From NCBI RefSeq assembly GCF_002875705.1, contig NZ_MCZZ01000069.1, positions 1 to 64,000 on the forward strand: a stretch of DNA of 64,000 nucleotides. Direction: 5' to 3'. Shown in pieces: positions 37,075-48,577 of the stretch. The DNA comes from Vibrio sp. 10N.261.45.E2. GTDB taxonomy: Bacteria > Pseudomonadota > Gammaproteobacteria > Enterobacterales > Vibrionaceae. The notes under the pieces were generated by a model. The model searched no databases. It saw only the letters and a program-made list of their open reading frames with translations, and had not been told where the DNA came from. Each line of letters starts with the position of its first letter. Within the stretch, counting starts at the first letter, position 1. Position numbers and translations under genes: made by a program.

Positions 37075-38211
37075 CTAGAAACAATATTTACGGATCGATT
37101 TACTTAGAACATCAATCGTTGGATCAATAAAATCGAAGCTTAGGAACTCATCAGGTTGGTGAGCTTGGTCGATTGAGCCTGGGCCCAGAACTAAGGTTGG
37201 GCAAAGTTCTTGAAGGAAAGGCGCTTCCGTACAGTAGTTCACGGTTTGCGATTCAATCTCACAAACTGATTCCATGCCACCGATAAATGGATGGTCGTGT
37301 TGGCACTCGTAACCCGGGATAGGTTCGTGTAGTGGCGTGATCTCAATTCTGCCCGGCCATTTCGCTTCCACTTCTTTGAGTGCGCTGCGCAGCATGTTGT
37401 CTAGGCCATCTAAGCTGATACCCGGCAAAGGACGCACATCGTAGTGCAGTTCACAGCAACCACAGATACGGTTAGCGCTGTCGCCACCATGAATATGACC
37501 AAGGTTTAGAGTAGGGCTTGGAATTGCAAAACCCGGGTGATGGTACTCTTTGACTAGCTTGTCGCGCAGCTGCATTAAAGCAAATAGCACTTCATGCATG
37601 ATCTCGATGGCGTTGACGCCTAATGCCGGGTCTGAAGAGTGACCCGATTTACCGGTTACTCGCACTGTATTGGCGACATGACCTTTATGACCACGAATCG
37701 GCACTAGGCTGGTTGGCTCACCAATGATGCAGTAATCCGGTTTAAACGGTGCATTCTCGGTGAAGTGACGTGCGCCGAGCATGGTGGTCTCTTCGTCACA
37801 GGTTGCCAATACATATAGCGGCTTGGTCTGTTTGCTCCAATCCATCTTCTTTGCCGCTTCATAAACGAAAGCGAAAAAGCCTTTCATATCGGCCGTGCCT
37901 AATCCATAGAAGCGATTGTTGTGTTCGGTCAGTGCGTGAGGGTCGAAGTTCCAACGGCCTTCATCGAATGGCACGGTGTCGCTGTGTCCCGCTAATAGCA
38001 AGCCACCTTCACCAGAGCCCATCTTCGCGATCATATTATGCTTGCCGGGTTCGACTTCCACGACTTCAACGCTAAAGCCCAAGTCTTTAAACCATTGAGC
38101 CATTTTTTCGATCACTTTCTCGTTGCCATGATCCCAACTTGGATCGGTCGAACTAATAGAGTCTGTGGAAATTAGGCCTTTGTAGACCTCAAGAAAACTC
38201 GGTAATTGCAT
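37075..38211 (-). CDS. argE: Acetylornithine deacetylase
   Basis: ArgE removes the acetyl group from N-acetylornithine to give ornithine, with a two-metal site of the M20 peptidase family. The 378-residue protein shows [14 protein letters not shown] (metal His), [11 protein letters not shown] (bridging Asp), [12 protein letters not shown] (catalytic Glu pair), CIIGEPTSL and [20 protein letters not shown] (dimer domain). It is divergent from argCBGH, the usual gamma-proteobacterial arrangement with ArgR control of both sides. Confidence 0.95.
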   Translation of the reverse strand: MQLPSFLEVYKGLISTDSISSTDPSWDHGNEKVIEKMAQWFKDLGFSVEVVEVEPGKHNMIAKMGSGEGGLLLAGHSDTVPFDEGRWNFDPHALTEHNNRFYGLGTADMKGFFAFVYEAAKKMDWSKQTKPLYVLATCDEETTMLGARHFTENAPFKPDYCIIGEPTSLVPIRGHKGHVANTVRVTGKSGHSSDPALGVNAIEIMHEVLFALMQLRDKLVKEYHHPGFAIPSPTLNLGHIHGGDSANRICGCCELHYDVRPLPGISLDGLDNMLRSALKEVEAKWPGRIEITPLHEPIPGYECQHDHPFIGGMESVCEIESQTVNYCTEAPFLQELCPTLVLGPGSIDQAHQPDEFLSFDFIDPTIDVLSKSIRKYCF

Positions 38212-38365
38212 ATTATCTTCACTTCTACTATTGACAGGAAAACTATAAGTCGGTAAAACACATATTAAATCATATTTAATGCATAAGAAATCAAATAAAG
38301 CTAAAAATTAAGTATGAATAGTCAAATTTTGAAATGTAACTTACCTCAAGAATGGATGTGTTGAG
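38212..38365. promoter_or_regulatory. Divergent argE/argC control region
   Basis: This AT-rich gap is where ArgR acts in related bacteria. A candidate box is AATGCATAAGAAATCAAA near 38279, which fits the ARG-box pattern TGNAT-N4-ATNCA with mismatches. I cannot define a clean pair of boxes, so confidence in the exact site is low. Confidence 0.35.
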
Positions 38366-39370
38366 ATGTTGAAAACCACGATCATTGGCGCAAGCGGCTA
38401 CACAGGAGCAGAACTGGCTCTAATGATAAACAGACACCCTGAGCTCACGCTATCAGGTTTATATGTCTCAGCCAATAGTGTAGACGCAGGTAAACCTATT
38501 GCGGCATTGCACGGTAAGTTAGCTGGCTTGATTGATATGCCAGTGCAACCACTAACGAATCCAGAAGAAGTGGCTAAACAGTCTGATGTGATTTTCTTAG
38601 CGACTGCGCACGAGGTAAGTCACGACCTAGCGCCAATCTTTCTAGAGAACGATTGCCAAGTCTTCGACCTATCGGGTGCCTTCAGAGTTAAAGGCGAGAA
38701 CTTCTACCAAGAGTTCTACGGTTTTGAACACCAACACGAACAATGGCTAGACAAAGCCGCTTACGGTTTAGCGGAATGGAACGAACAAGAAATTAAAGAA
38801 GCTCAACTTGTCGCAGTTGCGGGTTGTTACCCAACCGCATCTCAACTGGCGATTAAGCCTTTGGTTGAAGCAAAGTTATTGGATGAGAACCAATGGCCAG
38901 TGATTAATGCAACCAGCGGTGTTACTGGTGCCGGTCGTAAGGCGACTATGGTTAACAGCTTCTGCGAAGTAAGTCTGCAAGCTTACGGCGTCTTTAATCA
39001 CCGTCATCAACCTGAAATGGCTGCACATTTAGGATGTGATGTGATTTTCACTCCGCACCTCGGCAACTTTAAGCGCGGTATTTTGGCGACCATCACCATG
39101 AAACTGGCTGAAGGCGTGACAGAACAACAGATACAAGATGCCTTTGAGCAAGCCTACCAAGGCAAGCCTGCGGTGAGATTACTCGAAGAGACATTACCAA
39201 GAATTCAAGATGTAGAACAGACACCTTTCTGCGACTTAGGTTGGAAGGTTCAAGGGCAACACATCATCGTTGTTTCAGCGATTGATAACTTATTAAAGGG
39301 TGCATCTAGCCAAGCGATGCAGTGTTTAAATTTACGTTATGGTTTTGCGCCATTAACTGCGTTAGTGTAA
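38366..39370 (+). CDS. argC: N-acetyl-gamma-glutamyl-phosphate reductase
   Basis: ArgC reduces N-acetylglutamyl phosphate to the semialdehyde with NADPH. The 334-residue protein has the Rossmann start [15 protein letters not shown], the catalytic Cys in [17 protein letters not shown] (about residue 154), [13 protein letters not shown], and the active-site His region [10 protein letters not shown]. It is first in argCBGH, 12 nt before argB. Confidence 0.96.
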   Translation: MLKTTIIGASGYTGAELALMINRHPELTLSGLYVSANSVDAGKPIAALHGKLAGLIDMPVQPLTNPEEVAKQSDVIFLATAHEVSHDLAPIFLENDCQVFDLSGAFRVKGENFYQEFYGFEHQHEQWLDKAAYGLAEWNEQEIKEAQLVAVAGCYPTASQLAIKPLVEAKLLDENQWPVINATSGVTGAGRKATMVNSFCEVSLQAYGVFNHRHQPEMAAHLGCDVIFTPHLGNFKRGILATITMKLAEGVTEQQIQDAFEQAYQGKPAVRLLEETLPRIQDVEQTPFCDLGWKVQGQHIIVVSAIDNLLKGASSQAMQCLNLRYGFAPLTALV

Positions 39371-39382
39371 GGAAATCTAGAT

Positions 39383-40171
39383 ATGAGCCTTAATAATCAA
39401 CCATTAATCATAAAGTTAGGTGGCGCTGCGCTATCTTGTGGTGAAACACTTAGCAAGTTATTTGGTGCTATCTCTGCTTACCAACAGCAAGCACAACGAC
39501 CAATCGTGATTGTTCACGGCGGTGGTTACCTTGTTGATGATTTGATGAATAAGTTGAACCTCGAAACCGTTAAGAAAGAAGGGCTACGTGTTACTCCTTA
39601 CGATCAGATCCCAGTGATCGCTGGCGCACTAGCGGGTACGGCGAATAAATTACTTCAAGGTCAGGCGATTAAAGACGGTATCAATGCCGTTGGTTTGAGC
39701 CTAGCGGATGGTGGTTTATGCAAAGTGAGCGAACTGAACCCTGAACTAGGTGCAGTAGGAAAAGCGGAGCCGGGCGACTCAACTGTGCTGCAAGCAATTC
39801 TTAATGCGGGTGCACTGCCAATCATAAGTTCTATTGGCCTAACTGAGCAAGGCCAACTGATGAACGTCAATGCCGACCAAGCTGCGGTTGCCGTTGCTGG
39901 CGCACTTGATGCTGAACTGGTACTTCTTTCTGATGTAAGTGGTGTGTTGGATGGCAAAGGCCACCTCATTTCAAGCCTTAATCAACAACAAGCCGATGAC
40001 CTTATTGCAGGCAAAGTGATTACTGACGGCATGATCGTTAAGGTTCAAGCCGCACTAGAAGCCGCTAACGACCTCGGACGACCAATCGAAGTTGCTACTT
40101 GGCGATACCCAGAAAAGCTAACACAACTGTTTTCAGGTAAAAGCATAGGAACACAGTTTTTACCTCAGTAG
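39383..40171 (+). CDS. argB: Acetylglutamate kinase
   Basis: ArgB phosphorylates N-acetylglutamate. The 262-residue amino-acid-kinase-fold protein shows [13 protein letters not shown] (phosphate-binding Lys), [38 protein letters not shown] and [14 protein letters not shown]. Its short form resembles the arginine-insensitive E. coli enzyme. AAGGAA precedes the ATG. It is second in the arg operon. Confidence 0.95.
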   Translation: MSLNNQPLIIKLGGAALSCGETLSKLFGAISAYQQQAQRPIVIVHGGGYLVDDLMNKLNLETVKKEGLRVTPYDQIPVIAGALAGTANKLLQGQAIKDGINAVGLSLADGGLCKVSELNPELGAVGKAEPGDSTVLQAILNAGALPIISSIGLTEQGQLMNVNADQAAVAVAGALDAELVLLSDVSGVLDGKGHLISSLNQQQADDLIAGKVITDGMIVKVQAALEAANDLGRPIEVATWRYPEKLTQLFSGKSIGTQFLPQ

Positions 40172-40284
40172 TTCTCACAACGAGTTACTACTTAAAGAAT
40201 TTAGACAAACTAAATAAACATATAATTATGAAGTTATTTCCAACGCTGACCGCCATGTGCAGTATGGAAACTAGGAGAAAGAAA

Positions 40285-41496
40285 ATGAGCAAAGTTAACG
40301 TAAAGAAAGTTGTAGTAGCCTACTCTGGCGGTCTAGACACATCAGTAATCATCCCATGGTTGAAAGAGAACTATGACTGTGAAGTGGTTGCGTTTGTCGC
40401 GGATGTTGGTCAAGGCGACGAAGAATTGATTGGTATCGAAGAGAAAGCGAAAGCTTCTGGTGCTTCTGAGTGTTACATCGCTGACCTTAAAGAAGAGATG
40501 GTGGCAGATTACATCTACCCAACGCTAAAAACAGGCGCTTACTACGAAGGCAAATACCTACTAGGTACTTCTATGGCTCGTCCAATCATCGCGAAAGCGC
40601 AGGTTGAAGTTGCACGTAAAGTAGGTGCAGACGCATTGTGCCATGGCTGTACTGGTAAGGGTAATGACCAAGTTCGTTTTGAAGGTGCATTCGCAGCACT
40701 AGCACCAGACCTACACGTAATTGCACCATGGCGTGAGTGGGATCTAGTAAGCCGTGAAGAGTGTCTAGATTACCTAGCAGAGCGTAACATCCCTTGTACG
40801 GCTTCTCTAACTAAGATCTACTCGCGTGACGCAAACGCATGGCACATCTCGACAGAAGGTGGTGTTCTAGAAGATACATGGAACGCGCCAAACGAAGATT
40901 GCTGGGCTTGGACGGTAGACCCAGAGCAAGCGCCAAACGAATCTGAAACAGTGACGCTTAAAGTTGAAAAAGGCGAAGTGGTTGCGGTTGATGGCGAAAC
41001 AATGACGCCATACAACGCACTGGTTTACCTGAACGAGAAGGGTGCTAAGCACGGTGTTGGTCGTATCGATATCGTAGAAAACCGTCTTGTAGGCATGAAG
41101 TCTCGTGGTTGTTACGAAACTCCGGGCGGCACAATCATGATGGAAGCACTACGCGCTGTAGAGCAACTGGTTCTTGATAAAGCTGCATTCGAATTCCGTG
41201 AAGAGCTAGGTGTTAAAGCTTCTCACCTTGTATACGATGGTCGTTGGTTCACTCCGCTATGTAAGTCAATCCTTGCAGCGACAGAAGAGCTAGCACAAGA
41301 CGTGAATGGTGAAGTCGTTATCAAGCTTTACAAAGGCCATGCAACGGTAACTCAGAAGCGTTCTGACAACAGCCTATACTCTGAAGAGTTCGCAACCTTT
41401 GGTGAAGATGAAGTTTACGACCAAAGCCACGCTGAAGGCTTCATCCGCCTTTACTCGCTATCAAGCCGTATCCGTGCTCTGAATAGCCAAAAGTAA
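40285..41496 (+). CDS. argG: Argininosuccinate synthase
   Basis: ArgG condenses citrulline and aspartate, using ATP. From the ATG at 40285 (AGGAGA 8 nt upstream) it has 403 residues; a longer frame from 40228 is unsupported. Motifs: [17 protein letters not shown] (pyrophosphate loop), [31 protein letters not shown] and [15 protein letters not shown]. It starts 113 nt after argB and ends at a 15-bp stem terminator. Confidence 0.97.
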   Translation: MSKVNVKKVVVAYSGGLDTSVIIPWLKENYDCEVVAFVADVGQGDEELIGIEEKAKASGASECYIADLKEEMVADYIYPTLKTGAYYEGKYLLGTSMARPIIAKAQVEVARKVGADALCHGCTGKGNDQVRFEGAFAALAPDLHVIAPWREWDLVSREECLDYLAERNIPCTASLTKIYSRDANAWHISTEGGVLEDTWNAPNEDCWAWTVDPEQAPNESETVTLKVEKGEVVAVDGETMTPYNALVYLNEKGAKHGVGRIDIVENRLVGMKSRGCYETPGGTIMMEALRAVEQLVLDKAAFEFREELGVKASHLVYDGRWFTPLCKSILAATEELAQDVNGEVVIKLYKGHATVTQKRSDNSLYSEEFATFGEDEVYDQSHAEGFIRLYSLSSRIRALNSQK

Positions 41497-43718
<2,222 letters not shown>

Positions 43719-43741
43719 GGTATTGATTTTATAGCCCCTAA

Positions 43742-43769
43742 AAAAAAGATCAAAAATCTGATCTTTTTT
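43742..43769 (+). terminator. First terminator after argH
   Basis: AAAAAAGATCA (43742-43752) and TGATCTTTTTT (43759-43769) pair around a 6-nt loop. Confidence 0.85.
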
Positions 43770-43833
43770 GGGAACAAATTAAGAAAAGCCAGGTCTATTA
43801 AAGTACCACTGCTTTTTCTTAGAATTTTCTAAG

Positions 43834-43870
43834 AAAGCCCTAGAATCGATTGGTTCTGGGGCTTTTTTCT
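43834..43870 (+). terminator. Second terminator-like hairpin after argH
   Basis: AAAGCCC-T-AGAA (43834-43845) pairs with TTCT-G-GGGCTTT (43854-43866), followed by T. It lies about 65 bp after the first and reads in the same direction. Confidence 0.7.
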
Positions 43871-43960
43871 ATCTGCTGTTTGGAAAATGATGATGGCTTG
43901 CTAAGCCGGGTCATTTAATTAGGCATCTAGTCTATATCGCTTCTCCAACAAAGCTCTCGG

Positions 43961-44209
43961 TTAACGCTTTTTGTTCCTTAAAGGCAGCACCACAAACTTC
44001 ATTATCCAATGCAATGATAGCAAACCACTGAACGCGAAAGCAGCCATCATCAAAGCGATCGCATTGATGGTTTTTGGGTCTTCTCGGAAAAATAACCACC
44101 ACGCTCCCCAACTCAAAATCGACAATATCATCAGCTGATTCATGCAACGCTGGCAACGACCGAGTTTGTTACGGATTTTTTCACTTTTATTGCAATGAAT
44201 GCATGTCAT
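43961..44209 (-). CDS. Small membrane protein, probably DUF3624
   Basis: The 82-residue protein begins with two CxxC pairs (MTCIHCNKSEKIRNKLGRCQRC), a likely zinc ribbon, followed by two membrane segments (about residues 26-42 and 48-68) and a basic tail PLRNKKR. The layout matches the DUF3624 family of vibrios, assigned from memory. Function is unknown. It is divergent from the RidA-family gene and has no recognised terminator. Confidence 0.65.
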   Translation of the reverse strand: MTCIHCNKSEKIRNKLGRCQRCMNQLMILSILSWGAWWLFFREDPKTINAIALMMAAFAFSGLLSLHWIMKFVVLPLRNKKR

Positions 44210-44296
44210 CTTGGGTTTGATTCGCGTTATGCTTGTTGCCCTGATAATAACACGTCACAAGATATTGGATCACGGTGACACAGAGAGAGAAAGTCG

Positions 44297-44644
44297 ATGA
44301 TTGAGCGCCAAGAAACCAAACAACGCATGAGCCGTATTGTTAAACACAACGGCACTATCTACCTATGTGGCCAAGTGTGTGCTGATGCAACCAAAGACAT
44401 CACTGAGCAGACACAGACGATGTTGGATAAAGTAGAAGTCCTACTTGAGCAAGCAGGCAGTGATAAAGAGCACATGCTGTCAGCAACGATTTACTTGAAA
44501 GACATGAAAGACTTCCAAGAAATGAACGCAGTATGGGATGCATGGGTTCCTGAAGGTCACGCTCCAGCTCGCGCATGTGTGACTGGCGACATGGCCCGCG
44601 AAGCGCTACTTGTTGAGATCTCTGTGATTGCAGCTGAGAAGTAA
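44297..44644 (+). CDS. RidA family protein (YoaB-like)
   Basis: RidA-superfamily proteins hydrolyse reactive enamine/imine intermediates released by PLP enzymes. This 115-residue member shows [50 protein letters not shown] split here as [16 protein letters not shown] and [11 protein letters not shown], and the active-site region [19 protein letters not shown]; the Arg before the Cys fits the deaminase class. Length is typical. AGAGAGAAAG precedes the ATG. It is monocistronic. Confidence 0.85.
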   Translation: MIERQETKQRMSRIVKHNGTIYLCGQVCADATKDITEQTQTMLDKVEVLLEQAGSDKEHMLSATIYLKDMKDFQEMNAVWDAWVPEGHAPARACVTGDMAREALLVEISVIAAEK

Positions 44645-44681
44645 TTCTCTAGTATTTAGCGATAAGTAACGGCTTTAAGAG

Positions 44682-44713
44682 ATTCCAGATACCTCATCCC
44701 TCGGTTCTGGAAT
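44682..44713. repeat. Palindromic intergenic repeat, ATTCCAGA type
   Basis: ATTCCAGA (44682-44689) and TCTGGAAT (44706-44713) flank a 16-nt loop. The form resembles REP-like elements scattered in vibrio genomes; copy number cannot be judged from this window. Confidence 0.5.
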
Positions 44714-44826
44714 GACGAGCTTAGTTTTGGTTTAGCTGATGCGTCACTTTGATTCAGTTTAGACGCGTTTTGAAAAGCACCGCAATTCTGGTTAGCTTCG
44801 CCTAGACGTGTATGAAAATTACTGTC

Positions 44827-44861
44827 ATTCCCGAGAGCGGCGAAGGAGCGTAATCGGGAAT
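44827..44861. repeat. Palindromic intergenic repeat, ATTCCCGA type
   Basis: ATTCCCGA (44827-44834) and TCGGGAAT (44854-44861) flank a 19-nt loop (GAGCGGCGAAGGAGCGTAA). I recall this type from Splendidus-clade genomes; that is memory, not shown here. Confidence 0.55.
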
Positions 44862-44886
44862 CTATTATTTACTCGTTGCCAAAAAC

Positions 44887-44917
44887 AAAAAGGAAAGCCA
44901 ATGGCTTTCCTTTTTAG
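44887..44917 (-). terminator. Terminator of the disulfide reductase gene
   Basis: AAAAAGGAAAGCC (44887-44899) and GGCTTTCCTTTTT (44903-44915) form a 13-bp stem with a 3-nt loop. Confidence 0.9.
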
Positions 44918-44953
44918 TATCTAATCTATGTGTTCTATCTCAATCCACCGAGA

Positions 44954-46420
44954 TTAACAGCCAGGACCACAATCCAGACAGTGTTTCACCATCTCTGGAC
45001 CTAGGTGTAGTTTCGCATTGAGGTCACGTAGCGCTGTTCGAACACCTTCTTCAATTACTGGGTGGTAAAACGGCATGTCTAGCATCTCAGAAACCGTCAT
45101 CTTGTTCTGGTGTGCCCATGCTAACAAGTGAGCCAAGTGTTCGGCGTTTGGTCCCATCATTTCAGCACCAAGGAAGCGACCTGTACCTTGCTCACCGTAA
45201 ACATGCAGAATACCTTTGTTGCGTAGCATTACTCGTGAGCGGCCTTGGTTCTCGAAAGAAACTTCACCCGTTGCGAAACAACCACATGTACCTAAGCGAG
45301 TAGTGATCTCTTTGTAAGTCTCACCCACCATCGCGATTTGCGGGTCAGAGAAAACCGCTGAGATTTTAGAGCGGCGTAGGCCTGCACGAATCTCAGGGAA
45401 GCGACCTGCGTTGTCGCCGGCAATGCGCGCTTGGTCTGCCGCTTCGTGTAGCAGGGGCAGTTGGTTGCTGGCATCACCTGCAATGAATACTGATGGCAAT
45501 GATGTTTGTAGTGTGTAGTGGTCAGCGATTGGAACTCCACGCTCATCAAGCTCAAGAGAGGTATTCTCTAGGCCAAGTTTATCTGTATTGGGACGACGAC
45601 CTGTTGCTGCCAGCACGTACTCAACGACGTTGGTTTCTAGCTCACCTTGCTTATTGATGAATTGGATCTCGACGCGAGCCTCACCTGATTCAGTGGTAAT
45701 ACGCTTCATGCTTTCGATTTTCACGTCGGCATCTAGATAGAACTCTTCATTGAAGGCTTTATCAGCGTAAGCCATGATCTCAGGGTCAGTTACTGGGCCA
45801 ACTTGACCACCTAAACCGAACAGTTTTGTCTTCACACCTAAGCGGTGCAGCGACTGGCCAAGCTCAAGGCCAATAACACCTGGGCCAAATACGGCAACTG
45901 ATTCTGGTAAGTCATCCCAGTTGAACACGTCATCGTTAATGATTAGGCGATCACCAAGCTCGTTCCAAACTGCAGGATATGCAGGGCGCGAACCGGTTGC
46001 GATAACAATACGCTTAGCCGTCACAACCGTGTGGTCATCAACTTGCAGCGTGTTGTCGTCTAAGAATTTTGCGTAGCCAGAAATCTTGTCTTGCTCTGGG
46101 ATTTCATCCACGCCTTCTAAAACAAAACCAACAAAACGGTCACGTTCAAACTTTACTCTGTCCATCACTTCACGGCCGTTAATCACGATATCACCTTGTG
46201 GGTGAACGCCAAAAGCCGGAGCTTTCTCGATTTGGTGTACGCTTTCTGCGGCTGCAATAAGCAGTTTAGATGGCATACAACCAACGCGAGCACAGGTAGT
46301 ACCGTAAGGGCCGCCTTCAATCATCACGACACTGTCAGTGTGTGCTTTTGCAGCGCGGTAAGAACCTAGACCTGCCGTACCGCCCCCGATAACTGCTACA
46401 TCTACATTGACTTGTTTCAT
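44954..46420 (-). CDS. Dihydrolipoyl dehydrogenase-like disulfide reductase
   Basis: This is a class I flavoprotein disulfide reductase of 488 residues from the ATG at 46420 (the frame continues to 46468 without support). It has the FAD start VAVIGGGTAGLGSY, the redox pair Cys43/Cys48 in GTTCARVGCMPSKLL, the NAD(P) fold FGPGVIGLELGQSL, FIAGDASNQLPLLHEAADQ and the catalytic His/Glu in FYHPVIEEG. Unlike E3 of pyruvate dehydrogenase it reads CARVGC, not CLNVGC, and ends in a Cys-rich tail HCLDCGPGC (Cys481, 484, 488). It sits beside prx-grx and oxyR, so a role in thiol or peroxide redox is plausible. True substrate unknown. Confidence 0.85.
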   Translation of the reverse strand: MKQVNVDVAVIGGGTAGLGSYRAAKAHTDSVVMIEGGPYGTTCARVGCMPSKLLIAAAESVHQIEKAPAFGVHPQGDIVINGREVMDRVKFERDRFVGFVLEGVDEIPEQDKISGYAKFLDDNTLQVDDHTVVTAKRIVIATGSRPAYPAVWNELGDRLIINDDVFNWDDLPESVAVFGPGVIGLELGQSLHRLGVKTKLFGLGGQVGPVTDPEIMAYADKAFNEEFYLDADVKIESMKRITTESGEARVEIQFINKQGELETNVVEYVLAATGRRPNTDKLGLENTSLELDERGVPIADHYTLQTSLPSVFIAGDASNQLPLLHEAADQARIAGDNAGRFPEIRAGLRRSKISAVFSDPQIAMVGETYKEITTRLGTCGCFATGEVSFENQGRSRVMLRNKGILHVYGEQGTGRFLGAEMMGPNAEHLAHLLAWAHQNKMTVSEMLDMPFYHPVIEEGVRTALRDLNAKLHLGPEMVKHCLDCGPGC

Positions 46421-46587
46421 AATAATTTTCTCGCAATGGCTGAATTTAGTTTGAACGAACCCCTCCAACTCATGTGATATTTTTGTGAGTCAGGATAGCG
46501 GGTCAGTTTTGTGATTCTGTTTTATTAGGTTTAGCTTGTGACTGTGGTTAATGCGAGCCACAAGCTTGATTCAACCCGATAGGGTTA

Positions 46588-46613
46588 GCTAACTCACAAG
46601 TGAGTGAGTTAGC
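46588..46613. other. Inverted repeat downstream of prx-grx
   Basis: GCTAACTCAC (46588-46597) and GTGAGTTAGC (46604-46613) pair perfectly around a 6-nt loop, just after the prx-grx stop. There is no T run on the minus strand, so it may be a 3' stabiliser or attenuator rather than a simple terminator. Confidence 0.6.
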
Positions 46614-46626
46614 CATTTGGCAGTGA

Positions 46627-47355
46627 TTAGCCCAGGAAAGCTTCTAGCTCTTCGCTACCACCGATGTGTTTGCCACCGATGAATACTTGAGGAACGGTAG
46701 TGCGACCAGAGATTGCACGTAGGCTCACTGTTGTTGCATCTTTACCTAGTACTACTTCTTCGTAGTTTAGACCTTTGTCGATTAGGTTCTGTTTCGCTTT
46801 CATACAGAAAGGACAGCCTGGCTTAGTGAATACTGTGATTGACTCTTGCTCTTTGTGCTCAGGAGCAAGGTAGTTAAGCATAGTATCAGCATCAGAAACC
46901 TTGAACGGGTCGCCTGGTACGTCTTCTTCGATGAACATTTTCTCTACCACGCCGTTTTTAACCAGCATGCTGTAGCGCCATGAACGTTTGCCGAAGCCAA
47001 TGTCGTTTTTCTCAACTAGCATGCCCATGCCGTCTGTGAAATCACCGTTACCATCTGGGATGAATGTGATGTGTTCCGCTTCTTGGTCAGCTTTCCATGC
47101 GTTCATTACGAACGTGTCGTTTACAGAAACACACAGAATGTCATCAACACCGTTCTCTTTGAACACAGAGTGTAGCTCGTTGTAACGAGGTAGGTGGCTT
47201 GAAGAACATGTTGGCGTAAACGCGCCTGGTAGGCTGAATACGATAACTGTCTTGTCTTTGAAAAGCTCTTCTGTCGTTACGTTAACCCATGCATCGCCTT
47301 GGCGAGTTGGGAATGTTACTTGAGGGATTGATTGACCTTCTTTAGATGCAAACAT
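46627..47355 (-). CDS. Hybrid peroxiredoxin-glutaredoxin
   Basis: It reduces hydroperoxides with glutathione as electron donor, using its own fused glutaredoxin. The 242-residue protein has a Prx5-type domain (residues 1-160; peroxidatic Cys50 in [14 protein letters not shown]) and a C-terminal glutaredoxin (about 170-242; CPFC redox motif in [13 protein letters not shown], then [18 protein letters not shown]). The same fusion is characterised in Haemophilus (PGdx). It is divergent from oxyR across a recognisable OxyR site, so peroxide induction is likely. The disulfide reductase gene follows. Confidence 0.94.
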   Translation of the reverse strand: MFASKEGQSIPQVTFPTRQGDAWVNVTTEELFKDKTVIVFSLPGAFTPTCSSSHLPRYNELHSVFKENGVDDILCVSVNDTFVMNAWKADQEAEHITFIPDGNGDFTDGMGMLVEKNDIGFGKRSWRYSMLVKNGVVEKMFIEEDVPGDPFKVSDADTMLNYLAPEHKEQESITVFTKPGCPFCMKAKQNLIDKGLNYEEVVLGKDATTVSLRAISGRTTVPQVFIGGKHIGGSEELEAFLG

Positions 47356-47467
47356 ATTGATTTCCTTAAATAGTATTTTTAATTTTATTCTATTAGAGCT
47401 TAACGTTTTTCGTCGCTCTGTTTCGTTTTGTTGAGCCCATTATTAGATAAATCCTTTGATAGCTCTA

Positions 47468-47504
47468 ATCGTTTGATGTTATGGTTTTGATAGGTAAATT
47501 CTAT
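47468..47504. promoter_or_regulatory. OxyR binding site between prx-grx and oxyR
   Basis: Four quartets with 7-bp spacing read ATCG, TTAT, ATAG, CTAT (47468, 47479, 47490, 47501), matching 14 of 16 positions of the OxyR pattern ATAG-N7-CTAT-N7-ATAG-N7-CTAT. It lies 75 bp before oxyR and 112 bp before prx-grx, suited to autorepression and peroxide activation. Confidence 0.78.
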
Positions 47505-47578
47505 CAAGAGCATTTTTCTTTTAAATGTTTCGATTAGAACCCCTTGTTCTTATTAAAACCTGAGGTAAGAGACTGATC

Positions 47579-48472
47579 ATGAACATTCGTGACTTTGAAT
47601 ACTTGGTGGCACTCGCAGAGCATAAACACTTCCGAAAAGCGGCAGAAGCGTGCTTTGTCAGTCAGCCGACACTAAGCGGTCAAATACGCAAACTAGAAGA
47701 TGAAATTGGACTTCAGTTAACCGAGCGTAGTCCAAGGAAGGTAATATTTACAGAATCAGGGTTACAACTTGTTGAGCAAGCCAAGCGTATTCTCAATGAA
47801 GTGAAAACTTTTAAAGATATGGCGAGTGGACACGGTGAAGCGATGACGGGACCGATGCACATTGGTTTTATTCCAACCGTTGGTCCTTACATCTTGCCTA
47901 AGATTGTTCCTCATCTTAAAGAGAGCTTCCCAGATCTTGAGCTTTACCTGCATGAAGCTCAGACCCATCAGTTAGTGAGCCAACTTGAAGATGGCAAGCT
48001 TGATTGCTTGGTATTGGCTGCGGTCGATGAAACGGCGGTGTTTAAAGAGATTGATGTGTATGACGAGCCGTTAAGTGTTGCGGTTCCATGTGATCACGAA
48101 TGGGCTCAGCAAGACACTGTCGATATGCTGCAGCTAAATGGGCAAACCGTACTGGCACTAGGTGACGGACACTGTTTAAGAGACCAAGCCTTGGGCTTCT
48201 GTTTTGCTGCGGGTGCGAAAGATGACGAGCGCTTTAAGGCAACCAGCCTAGAAACGCTGCGTAACATGGTGGCTGCGGGGGCGGGTATTACCTTGTTACC
48301 TCAGTTATCGGTACCAAAGGAAAAGCAGAAAGATGGAGTGTGTTACGTGCCAGCGGTGAATCCAACACCTTCACGAAGAATTGTCGTGGCTTACCGCCCC
48401 GGCTCTCCGTTGAAGGGACGTTTCGAGCAGTTGGCTGAGACTATCCGAGCTCAATTGGAAAAAACGGATTAG
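47579..48472 (+). CDS. oxyR: Peroxide-sensing regulator OxyR
   Basis: OxyR is a LysR-type activator of catalase and peroxidase genes that senses H2O2 by forming a disulfide. The 297-residue protein has the N-terminal HTH (MNIRDFEYLVALAEHKHFRK and CFVSQPTLSGQIRKLE) and keeps both sensing cysteines in E. coli positions: Cys199 and Cys208 in GDGHCLRDQALGFCFAAGA. AAGAG lies before the ATG. It is divergent from prx-grx. Confidence 0.97.
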   Translation: MNIRDFEYLVALAEHKHFRKAAEACFVSQPTLSGQIRKLEDEIGLQLTERSPRKVIFTESGLQLVEQAKRILNEVKTFKDMASGHGEAMTGPMHIGFIPTVGPYILPKIVPHLKESFPDLELYLHEAQTHQLVSQLEDGKLDCLVLAAVDETAVFKEIDVYDEPLSVAVPCDHEWAQQDTVDMLQLNGQTVLALGDGHCLRDQALGFCFAAGAKDDERFKATSLETLRNMVAAGAGITLLPQLSVPKEKQKDGVCYVPAVNPTPSRRIVVAYRPGSPLKGRFEQLAETIRAQLEKTD

Positions 48473-48511
48473 CGATCGAGTTTAGAGCGGAGTTCGTTCA
48501 GATGTAGATAT

Positions 48512-48547
48512 AAAAAGGGTTGATATGAATTCATATCAACCCTTTTT
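48512..48547. terminator. 36-bp perfect palindrome between oxyR and mrcA
   Basis: The sequence is its own reverse complement from 48512 to 48547 with no spacer (centre GAATTC). With A and T ends it works as a bidirectional terminator for the convergent genes. Confidence 0.9.
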
Positions 48548-48577
48548 GTTGGTTCATGTTGCTAGGTTAAACCCTAT

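Larger units (their letters stand above)
44645..44953. other. Intergenic region with two palindromic repeats
   Basis: Two different interspersed palindromic elements (44682-44713 and 44827-44861) and the terminator of the reductase gene fill this 309-bp gap. No gene is seen. Confidence 0.65.
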
